The notes beneath the pieces were generated by a model. That model was not told the origin of the DNA and did not search any database. It saw nothing but the letters and a program-made list of their open reading frames with translations. From NCBI RefSeq assembly GCF_036803785.1, contig NZ_DAIRTR010000038.1:1-22713 (forward strand): a stretch of 22,713 bases of DNA, read 5' to 3'. Numbering within the stretch: position 1 is the stretch's first letter; each line of letters begins with the position of its first letter. The position numbers were made by a program, and so were the translations under genes. Of the stretch, positions 13,603 through 20,633 are shown piece by piece. This DNA comes from Pelomicrobium sp036803785 (GTDB taxonomy: Bacteria; Pseudomonadota; Gammaproteobacteria; Burkholderiales; UBA6910).

Positions 13603-15990
13603 TTACTCCGGCCAGGTCCAGTCGAGCACCTCCGGCATGTCTTCTCCGTGCCGTTCGATGTAGTGCCGGTGGTCGATGAGCTTGTCCCGCAGCGCCTGCT
13701 TGGCGTAAGCGGCGGCGTAGCCCAATTTGGGTACCCGATCGATCACGTCCATGGCCAGGTGGAAGCGGTCCAGGTCATTGCGCACCGCCATGTCGAAGGG
13801 GGTCGTGGTGGTACCCTCCTCCTTGTAGCCGCGCACGTGGAGGTTTTTATGGTTGGTGCGCCGGTAGGTGAGCCGGTGGATGAGCCAGGGGTAGCCATGG
13901 TAGGCGAAGATGATGGGCTTGTCGGTCGTGAAGAGCCCGTCGAACTCCCGGTCCGAGAGGCCATGGGGATGCTCTTCCTGGGGCTGCAGCGTCATCAAGT
14001 CCACCACGTTCACCACCCGCACCTTCAACGCCGGCACGTAGCGGCGTAGCAGGGTCACGGCGGCCAAGGTCTCCAGGGTCGGCACGTCGCCCGCGCAGGC
14101 CATGACCACGTCGGGCTCCGAGCCCTGATCGTTGCTCGCCCAGGCCCAGATGCCAATCCCGCTCGCCACGTGCTTCACCGCCGCGTCCATGTCCAGCCAC
14201 TGGGGCGCGGGCTGCTTGCCCGCCACGATCACGTTCACCAGGTTGCGGCTTTCGAGGCAGCGTTCGGTCACGGCGAGCAGGGTGTTGGCGTCCGGGGGCA
14301 GGTAGACGCGCACGATGTCCGCCTTCTTGTTCACCACCAGATCGATGAATCCCGGGTCCTGGTGGGAGAACCCGTTGTGGTCCTGGCGCCACACGTGGGA
14401 GGTGAGCAGGATGTTGAGGGAGGCGATGGGGCGCCGCCACGGGACCTCCTTGGCCACCTTGAGCCACTTGGCATGCTGGTTGAACATGGAATCGACGATG
14501 TGGATGAAGGCCTCGTAGCTGGAGAACAGCCCGTGGCGCCCGGTGAGGAGGTAGCCCTCCAGCCATCCCTGGCAAGTGTGCTCGGAAAGGATCTCCATCA
14601 CCCGCCCGTCGGGGGCAAGGTGTTCGTCCTCGGGCAGGATCTGGGCCATCCAAGCCCGATCGGTCGCCTCGAACAGGGCGTCGAGCCGGTTGGAGGCGGT
14701 CTCGTCAGGCCCGAACACGCGGAAGTTGCGCGCCTCGCTATTCAACTTCATCACGTCGCGCAAGTAGCGGCCCATCACTCGGGTTGCTTCCGCCACCGTG
14801 CGCCCGGGGTGGGGAACGTCCACCGCGTAGTCGCGGAAGTCGGGAAGCCGCAGCGCCTTCAGCAACAGCCCCCCGTTGGCATGGGGGTTGGCCCCCATGC
14901 GCCGCTCCCCCGAGGGCACGAGCGCCGTCAACTCGGGCCTGGGCCGTCCGTGCTCGTCGAACAGCTCCTCGGGCCGGTAGCTTTTCAACCAGCGTTCCAG
15001 CAGCTTCAAATGCTCCGGATTCCGGGCGAGACCGGAGAGCGGCACCTGGTGGGAGCGCCAGAAGCCTTCGACCTTCTTTCCGTCCACTTCCCTCGGACCG
15101 GTCCAGCCCTTGGGGCTCACCAGGATCAGCATCGGCCAGCGCGGGCGCGGAGCGAGCCGCCCGCTCCGCGCGCGCTCTTGGATCTCGCGAATCTCGCCAA
15201 CGATGCGATCGAGCGCTGCTGCCATCTGCTGGTGCATGGGCTCGGGTTCCGTACCTTCGACAAAGTAGGGCTGGTAGCCGTAGCCGATGAAGAGGGATTG
15301 CAGCTCGTCCCTGGGGATGCGCGCGAGCACCGTGGGGTTGGCGATCTTGTAGCCGTTCAAGTGCAAGATGGGTAACACGGCCCCGTCGCGCGCCGGGTTC
15401 AGGAACTTGTTGGAATGCCAGGCGGTGGCAAGGGGTCCCGTTTCCGCCTCTCCGTCCCCCACCACGCAGGCCACGATCAGCCCCGGATTATCGAAAGCAG
15501 CACCGAAAGCGTGGGCCAAGGCGTAGCCCAGCTCGCCGCCCTCATGGATGGAGCCCGGAATCTCCGGTGTCGCGTGGCTGCCGATGCCGCCGGGAAAGGA
15601 AAACTGCCGGAACAGCCGCCGCATTCCCTCCTCGTCCTGGGATAGCGCCGGATGAAGCTCGCTGTAGCTGCCCTCGAGCCAGGCGTTGGCCGCCAGAGCG
15701 GGCCCGCCGTGGCCTGGCCCGCAGACAAAGATCATGTCCAAGTCATGAAGTCGGATCGCCCGGTTGAGATGGGCGTAGATGAAGTTCAGTCCTGGCGTGG
15801 TCCCCCAGTGGCCCAGAAGCCGGCGTTTCACGTGGGCAAGCGTCAGAGGCTCTTTCAGCAGGGGGTTGTCGTAGAGATAGATCTGCCCTACGGAGAGATA
15901 GTTGGCGGCACGCCAATAGGCATCGATGCGCCGCAGCTCGTCGGGGGCAAGGGGTCCGGCTACCCCGCTCGCCGTCGCAATCTCGTTCAT
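13603..15990 (-). CDS. xfp: Phosphoketolase (xylulose-5-phosphate/fructose-6-phosphate)
   Basis: Thiamine-diphosphate enzyme that splits xylulose-5-phosphate (and often fructose-6-phosphate) with phosphate to acetyl phosphate plus glyceraldehyde-3-phosphate or erythrose-4-phosphate, with no NAD(P) use. The 795-residue protein shows family motifs: GPGHGGPA (91-98), HEGGELGY (149-156), the cofactor-binding GDGEAETG (178-185), and the C-terminal FAYHGYPWLIH. Length is typical. The ATG at 15990 is preceded by AAGGA at good spacing; the frame is open a further 168 bases but the upstream part crosses a hairpin. Next to transaldolase, it suggests a pentose-phosphate shortcut to acetyl phosphate. Acetate kinase or phosphotransacetylase is not in the window. 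Substrate preference cannot be told. Confidence 0.97.
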   Translation of the reverse strand: MNEIATASGVAGPLAPDELRRIDAYWRAANYLSVGQIYLYDNPLLKEPLTLAHVKRRLLGHWGTTPGLNFIYAHLNRAIRLHDLDMIFVCGPGHGGPALAANAWLEGSYSELHPALSQDEEGMRRLFRQFSFPGGIGSHATPEIPGSIHEGGELGYALAHAFGAAFDNPGLIVACVVGDGEAETGPLATAWHSNKFLNPARDGAVLPILHLNGYKIANPTVLARIPRDELQSLFIGYGYQPYFVEGTEPEPMHQQMAAALDRIVGEIREIQERARSGRLAPRPRWPMLILVSPKGWTGPREVDGKKVEGFWRSHQVPLSGLARNPEHLKLLERWLKSYRPEELFDEHGRPRPELTALVPSGERRMGANPHANGGLLLKALRLPDFRDYAVDVPHPGRTVAEATRVMGRYLRDVMKLNSEARNFRVFGPDETASNRLDALFEATDRAWMAQILPEDEHLAPDGRVMEILSEHTCQGWLEGYLLTGRHGLFSSYEAFIHIVDSMFNQHAKWLKVAKEVPWRRPIASLNILLTSHVWRQDHNGFSHQDPGFIDLVVNKKADIVRVYLPPDANTLLAVTERCLESRNLVNVIVAGKQPAPQWLDMDAAVKHVASGIGIWAWASNDQGSEPDVVMACAGDVPTLETLAAVTLLRRYVPALKVRVVNVVDLMTLQPQEEHPHGLSDREFDGLFTTDKPIIFAYHGYPWLIHRLTYRRTNHKNLHVRGYKEEGTTTTPFDMAVRNDLDRFHLAMDVIDRVPKLGYAAAYAKQALRDKLIDHRHYIERHGEDMPEVLDWTWPE

Positions 15991-16025
15991 GCGCTCATCC
16001 TTCCCTTGAAAGTAACGACCTGCAC

Positions 16026-16050
16026 AAAAGCGCTCCGCGGAAGCGCTTTT
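16026..16050 (-). terminator. Hairpin between transaldolase and phosphoketolase genes
   Basis: AAAAGCGCT (16026-16034) and AGCGCTTTT (16042-16050) form a 9-pair stem around a 7-base loop, ending in four T on either strand. It lies about 50 bases after the transaldolase stop and about 35 bases before the phosphoketolase ATG. It may be a partial terminator or an RNA-processing or stability structure setting different expression of the two genes. The stem has only five GC-type-rich core pairs and the T-run is short, so full termination is unlikely. Confidence 0.5.
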
Positions 16051-16099
16051 GCCTTGCCCAGCATCGCATGGCTCGATGTCGTCGCAAGTAGCGCGGTCA

Positions 16100-17224
16100 T
16101 CACGCCGCGTGGCGCGCCCGGGACACGGCGGCGAGTAGCCGGTCGTAGGCCTCGGCAAAGCGTCGCACCCCCTCGTCCAACAGCCGGTCGGCGACCTCTT
16201 CCAGGGCGATGCCCGCCTCCGCCAGCGCCTCCAGGAGGCGCCGCGCCTCCTCCACGCCTTCCTCCAAGCTCGCCCGCGGCCGGCCGTGGTCGCGGAAGGC
16301 GTCGATGGTGGCGGGGGGCATGGTGTTCACGGTGTCCGGACCGATCAGCTCCTCCACGTACAGCACGTCCCGGTAGGCGGGGTTTTTAGTACTGGTAGAA
16401 CCCCACAGCAGGCGCTGGGTGCGCCCGCCCTGGGCCGCGAGCCGCTGCCAGCGCTCCGAGGCAACGAGGCTCTTGTAGTCCTGGTACGCCAGCTTGGCGT
16501 TGGCAATCGCCGCCTGCCCCCGCAGTCTCTCGAGCCGGCTGCGCTGCGCCTCGGGCAGCGCGCCCCGCAGCCGCTCCTCGATCCATCCGTCCACCGCCGT
16601 ATCGATGCGGCTCACGAAGAAGCTGGCGACGCTCGCCACGGGTTCCAGGGCCAAGCCCGCGGCCGCGCGCCTTTCCAGGCCTGTCATGTACGCCTCGGCC
16701 ACCTTCCGATACACGGCCCGGGAGAAAAGCAGGGTCACGTTGACGTTGATCCCATCGGCGATGAGGGTCTCGATGGCCGGCAGCCCCGCCGGCGTCGCCG
16801 GCACCTTCAACATCAGGTTGGGGCGATCCACCTGGCGCCACAACCGCTCAGCTTCCTCGATGGTGGCCCGGGTGTCGTGGGCAAGGTGGGGAGAGACCTC
16901 CAAACTCACGTAGCCGTCGCGCCCCCCTGTCGCATCGAACACCGGTCGCAGGAGATCGGCCGCATCCCGGATGTCGGCCATGGCGAGCGCTGCGTAAAGC
17001 TCCTCCGGGCGTGGGTCGCCTTTTTCCAAGGCCTGCCGGATGGCGGCGGCGTACTCCCGGCCCTGGACGATGGCCTGCTCAAAGATGGCCGGGTTTGAGG
17101 TGAGTCCCTTAAGCCCGTCCTCAGCGATGAGCCGGGCGAGCTGGCCAGAGGCGATGAGATGGCGGGAAATGGAATCGATCCAGAAGGATTGCCCGAACTG
17201 CTCCAGTTGCCTCAAAGGATTCAT
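16100..17224 (-). CDS. tal: Transaldolase
   Basis: Moves a dihydroxyacetone unit between sedoheptulose-7-phosphate and glyceraldehyde-3-phosphate in the non-oxidative pentose-phosphate pathway; cytoplasmic. The 374-residue protein belongs to the longer transaldolase subfamily. It starts with QLEQFGQSFWIDSISR (Asp17), has GLTSNPAIFEQAI at 40-52, the Schiff-base Lys140 in LMLKVPATPAG, the NVNVTLLFS strand, and WGSTSTKNPAYRDVLYVEELIG. Start ATG 17224 has GGGAGG at good spacing. It lies between a tandem universal stress protein and phosphoketolase on the same strand, so it can supply or drain sugar phosphates for that enzyme. Confidence 0.96.
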   Translation of the reverse strand: MNPLRQLEQFGQSFWIDSISRHLIASGQLARLIAEDGLKGLTSNPAIFEQAIVQGREYAAAIRQALEKGDPRPEELYAALAMADIRDAADLLRPVFDATGGRDGYVSLEVSPHLAHDTRATIEEAERLWRQVDRPNLMLKVPATPAGLPAIETLIADGINVNVTLLFSRAVYRKVAEAYMTGLERRAAAGLALEPVASVASFFVSRIDTAVDGWIEERLRGALPEAQRSRLERLRGQAAIANAKLAYQDYKSLVASERWQRLAAQGGRTQRLLWGSTSTKNPAYRDVLYVEELIGPDTVNTMPPATIDAFRDHGRPRASLEEGVEEARRLLEALAEAGIALEEVADRLLDEGVRRFAEAYDRLLAAVSRARHAA

Positions 17225-17306
17225 AGGATTCCTCCCTCGGATCCGGTGGCCTTCTCTGCCTCACCACAACGGCAGACCACGGCCGAACACGGGAGTTCAG
17301 CGCGCT

Positions 17307-18188
17307 TTATTTGACCACCAGGACATCGCATGGCGCCTCCATCACCACGTGCAGGGAGACGCTGCCCAGCACGAAGCGCGCCAGCTCCGAGCGGCCGTGG
17401 GCGCCGACGGCCACCAGGTCGAAGGCGTCTTGCCGCGCGGTGTTGACGATCACTTCGGGGGCGTAGCCATGAACCACCCTCGTCCCCGGGCGCTCGCCCT
17501 CGGCCCCCCACTCCCGCAGAAAGGCATCCAGATCCGCCTGGGCTTCCCGCCGGGCCGCTTGCACGTATCGCTCCACCACTTCCCGGTCCACGCCGGCGTA
17601 AAACAGCTTGCCCTCGAAGGGCAGCTCGAAGGCGTGGAGAATCGTGATGGCGGCCTCGGGCACCAGGCGCCGTGCGGCCTGCAGCGCAGCGCCGGAGCCG
17701 GGCGAGAAGTCGACCGGCACCAGAACGCGTCCGTAGGGTTGCGCCGCCCCTTGCTTGACCACCAGGGTCGGACCCTCATTATGACGTACCACCTTCTGGG
17801 CCGTGGCGCCCAGAACCAGATCGCGAAAAAAGTGTTCCCCGTGCCCGCCGATCACAGTGAGGGCGGCGCCCCACGCACCGGCCCGTTCGGCGATCTCCTG
17901 GTATACCCGCCCAACCACCACCTCCGGGTGCACGGTGATCCCGTGGGTCTGGGCGAGCCGGGCAGAGCGCTCGGCGAGAGCTTCCCGCGCCCGCTCCTTG
18001 AGCTCCGGCAACGGCCCCGCCCCGGCGGTGGCGAGCCGCCGCAGGACCTCCAGGTGGTAGCGCTCCACCACGTGCAGCAGCAGCAACCGGGCGCCGTGGC
18101 GTGCGGCCAGCCCCGCCGCGCGCTCGACCGCCCTATCGGCCCGTTCGGAAAAGTCCGTCGCTGCCAAGAAGTTCTGAGGCTCGCCCAT
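17307..18188 (-). CDS. Universal stress protein, tandem UspA domains
   Basis: A 293-residue protein with two UspA domains (about 5-146 and 152-293). The second has an intact ATP signature, Gly262-x2-Gly265-x9-Gly275-Ser276 (GAHGRSE to LGS). The first has Gly114-x2-Gly117-x9-Gly127 followed by Ala, a small departure from the Gly-Ser/Thr consensus, so nucleotide binding by that half is less sure. The ATG at 18188 has GGAGGGAG close upstream and follows the antiporter stop by 12 bases, indicating one transcript. In related bacteria such proteins are made under oxygen or energy limitation. Confidence 0.93.
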   Translation of the reverse strand: MGEPQNFLAATDFSERADRAVERAAGLAARHGARLLLLHVVERYHLEVLRRLATAGAGPLPELKERAREALAERSARLAQTHGITVHPEVVVGRVYQEIAERAGAWGAALTVIGGHGEHFFRDLVLGATAQKVVRHNEGPTLVVKQGAAQPYGRVLVPVDFSPGSGAALQAARRLVPEAAITILHAFELPFEGKLFYAGVDREVVERYVQAARREAQADLDAFLREWGAEGERPGTRVVHGYAPEVIVNTARQDAFDLVAVGAHGRSELARFVLGSVSLHVVMEAPCDVLVVK

Positions 18189-18200
18189 GCTACTCCCTCC

Positions 18201-19835
18201 TCAAGTGAGCTCTTTCGCAATGACGCCCGCGGCGTAATCGGCCGCGTCGCGAAATGGCGTGAGCACCCGATCTGCGCCCGCCGCCCGCAGCGCCCGGGCA
18301 TCCTCCTCGTCATGGGCCACCATCGCCACCGTGCCCCGGAAGCCATGGCGCTTGAGGGCCCTGAGCAGCCCTAGATTCACGTCCCGCTGAGGCAGCGTGC
18401 TCACCACCCAGCGGACGTGGTCGAGGGGGAGCAGGGAGGGTATCTCGGGATCCTCTGCGTCCCCGAAAATCACCCGCAAGCCCTGCCGCCGCCGGGACCG
18501 TACCGTTTCCGGGTCGAAGTCCACGCCGAGCACAGCGACGCCCTGGTCGCGCAACAGCTCGGCCAGCCGGCGCCCGTAGCGGCCGAGCCCGAACACGATC
18601 ACGTCGGTCTGATGGATCGACGCTGCGACGCGCTCCACCGCCGCCTCGCGAAATGGATGGCGCCGCTCGAACACCCCCAGCCAGCGCCCCACCCAATCAT
18701 AGAGGGTTTGGGAATACAGGATCATGTAGGTGGATAGGGCGATCGTCACCAAACCCACCAGGGTCACGAGCCCCAGGGTCTGGGGCCCCACGTGGCCGAG
18801 GGAAATGCCCATGGCGACGAAAACGATGGAGAACTCGCTGATCTGGGCCACCGTGAGTCCAGCGAGAAAGCCCGTACGCTTGCGATAGCCCATGTAACCC
18901 ATGATGGCCATGACGATGAGGGGGTTTCCGACCAGCACGAACAGAGAGAACACCACCGCCGCCGGGAGCTCCTCACCGAGAACCGGCAGCTCCAGTTTGG
19001 CCCCGAGATCGATGAAGAAAAAGAGCAGGAGGAAATCCCGCAGGCTCACGAGCCGGGTGGCCATGGCGTCCCGATAGGGCGTGGAAGCCAGAGAGAAACC
19101 CGCGAGAAAGGCACCCACCTCCTTTCCGAAGCCGAGCCAGTCCCCGGCCGAAGCCAAGGCGACGCCCCAGGCGACGGCGAAGAGCAGCAGAAGCTCCTGG
19201 GATCGGGCCATGACGTGGAGCAAGCGCGGCAGCAGCGAGCGCATGGCCACGAAGATGAAGAGCGCCAGTCCGCCCACTTTGATTCCCAGCCGCGCGAGAA
19301 GCTCCCCTCCGTCTCCGGCCGCCCCGGCCGCGCCGTGGGTACCGATCGCCATCATGGCGAGTACCACCGCCACGTCCTGTACGATGAGAAACCCAAGGGC
19401 GATGCGCCCGTGCAGCGAGTCGATCTCGCGCTTGTCGGAAAGGAGCTTGACGATGATGATGGTGCTGGAGAAGGTCAAGGCGACGGCGACGTAGACCGCC
19501 TCCAGATGATCCATTCCCAAGGCCAGGCCAATCAGGTAGCCGAACACGATGGTGAAACCGAGCTGTCCCAGACCGGTGGCGAGAGCCACCGGCCCCAGAT
19601 GCCGCACCAGGTGCAGGTCCAGCTTGAGCCCCACCGCGAACAGCAGGACCGTGACCCCGATCTCGGCGAGCAGCGCCACCTCGTCGTAGCTGCGCACCCA
19701 CTGGAGGCCAGCCGGCCCCACCAAGATCCCCACCAGGATGAAGGCTACAATAAGCGGCTGCTTGAGCCGCACCGCCAAGGTGCCGGCGGCGGCCGACACG
19801 GCGAGCAGGAGGGCGAACTCGTAGTACACGCTCAT
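18201..19835 (-). CDS. CPA2-family cation:proton antiporter with TrkA-N domain
   Basis: Second CPA2 antiporter of the window, 544 residues. The membrane domain (about 1-385) contains the family motifs GILVGPAGL (36-44), LLFAVGLKLDL, and FLIVQDVAVVLAM with the ion-binding Asp153. A single RCK/TrkA-N domain (about 410-530) carries the Rossmann loop GLGRYG (416-421) and VDFDP (438-442). Unlike the antiporter at 46-2019 it lacks the TrkA-C domain. Flanked at 9 and 12 bases by Usp-family genes, it is probably part of a stress operon. Substrate ion (K+ or Na+) is not determinable. Confidence 0.92.
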   Translation of the reverse strand: MSVYYEFALLLAVSAAAGTLAVRLKQPLIVAFILVGILVGPAGLQWVRSYDEVALLAEIGVTVLLFAVGLKLDLHLVRHLGPVALATGLGQLGFTIVFGYLIGLALGMDHLEAVYVAVALTFSSTIIIVKLLSDKREIDSLHGRIALGFLIVQDVAVVLAMMAIGTHGAAGAAGDGGELLARLGIKVGGLALFIFVAMRSLLPRLLHVMARSQELLLLFAVAWGVALASAGDWLGFGKEVGAFLAGFSLASTPYRDAMATRLVSLRDFLLLFFFIDLGAKLELPVLGEELPAAVVFSLFVLVGNPLIVMAIMGYMGYRKRTGFLAGLTVAQISEFSIVFVAMGISLGHVGPQTLGLVTLVGLVTIALSTYMILYSQTLYDWVGRWLGVFERRHPFREAAVERVAASIHQTDVIVFGLGRYGRRLAELLRDQGVAVLGVDFDPETVRSRRRQGLRVIFGDAEDPEIPSLLPLDHVRWVVSTLPQRDVNLGLLRALKRHGFRGTVAMVAHDEEDARALRAAGADRVLTPFRDAADYAAGVIAKELT

Positions 19836-19844
19836 CCTGCTGCC

Positions 19845-20633
19845 TTACGGCACGACCAGCATCGGACATGGAATCGCCCGCAGCCACTCCCTGAGCGTTC
19901 CTTCACCGGCTAGCGCATTGCCCGGCGCGACCAGCGCTGCGCTGCGACGCTCCCGGGTAGCGCGCGCGAGCGTCGTAGCGAGCGCCGCGGGGATCCGTTG
20001 GCAGCCCTCAGCCTTCCAGCCCCGCTCTTCCAGCCAGCGGTCGGCCTTCTCCCGCAAGTGCTGGAACGCCTGGGAATTCTCCGCCGGGATCAGCACGCCG
20101 AGGCCGCACCGGGTGGCATGCGCGAGGTGCGCTGCCGCGCCGAGGGCTCGATACGCGGCTGCCTCACCGTCGAACAGCGCGAGCACGGCCCTGGGCGCTT
20201 CTTCCCCGCTGGCGGCGCCTGCGGTCTGCCCCAGCGAGCGCCGGGCGAGCAGCACGAGATCCCGCTCCCCTGCCCGGGCGAGGGCAGCATCCCATACCCG
20301 ACCCCTAGCCACCTGGAACGACCACTGTATCCGTACCCGGACCGCGGCCTCCTCCAGCAGACGCCTCACCTGCTGCGCCTGTAGCCTGAGGGCGCGCTCC
20401 ACATCGGCCGGCGCCACACGCCGCGGAGCAGGCATGGCAAAGCCCGATTCCTTGGCGATCGGCAGGCCCGCCAGGCGCAACAGATCGACGTCCTCCACGA
20501 ATAGGCCGGACAGCTCCGCCCGCAACGCTGAAGCGAGCTTGGTCGCCAAGCGAAGCGTCCACTCAGCGAGGGCCGCGTCATCGAGCGCCACGACGATCCG
20601 GCCGCCGGCGAGCTCATCTCTCCATTCGGTCAT
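19845..20633 (-). CDS. Universal stress protein-like, two degenerate Usp domains
   Basis: A 262-residue protein that looks like two Usp-type halves: an N-terminal strand GGRIVVALDDAALAEWTLRLA with the region FVEDVDLLRLAGLP, and a second half starting near RAVLALFDGEAAAYRAL (148-164) and ending IPCPMLVVP. The glycine ATP signature is missing from both halves, so it is unlikely to bind ATP in the usual way. ATG 20633 overlaps the stop of the Lon-like gene (ATGA), showing translational coupling with the protease. The function is unknown; membership of the Usp superfamily is by pattern only. Confidence 0.7.
   Translation of the reverse strand: MTEWRDELAGGRIVVALDDAALAEWTLRLATKLASALRAELSGLFVEDVDLLRLAGLPIAKESGFAMPAPRRVAPADVERALRLQAQQVRRLLEEAAVRVRIQWSFQVARGRVWDAALARAGERDLVLLARRSLGQTAGAASGEEAPRAVLALFDGEAAAYRALGAAAHLAHATRCGLGVLIPAENSQAFQHLREKADRWLEERGWKAEGCQRIPAALATTLARATRERRSAALVAPGNALAGEGTLREWLRAIPCPMLVVP

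Noticed and set aside
14170..15375. Long open frame of about 401 codons on the plus strand opposite phosphoketolase
   Set aside because: No family motif, and the minus-strand phosphoketolase is fully supported; an antisense shadow.
18792..19913. Long open frame of about 373 codons on the plus strand opposite the second antiporter
   Set aside because: Low-complexity charged sequence (Glu, His, Gln rich) without domains; antisense shadow of a membrane protein gene.
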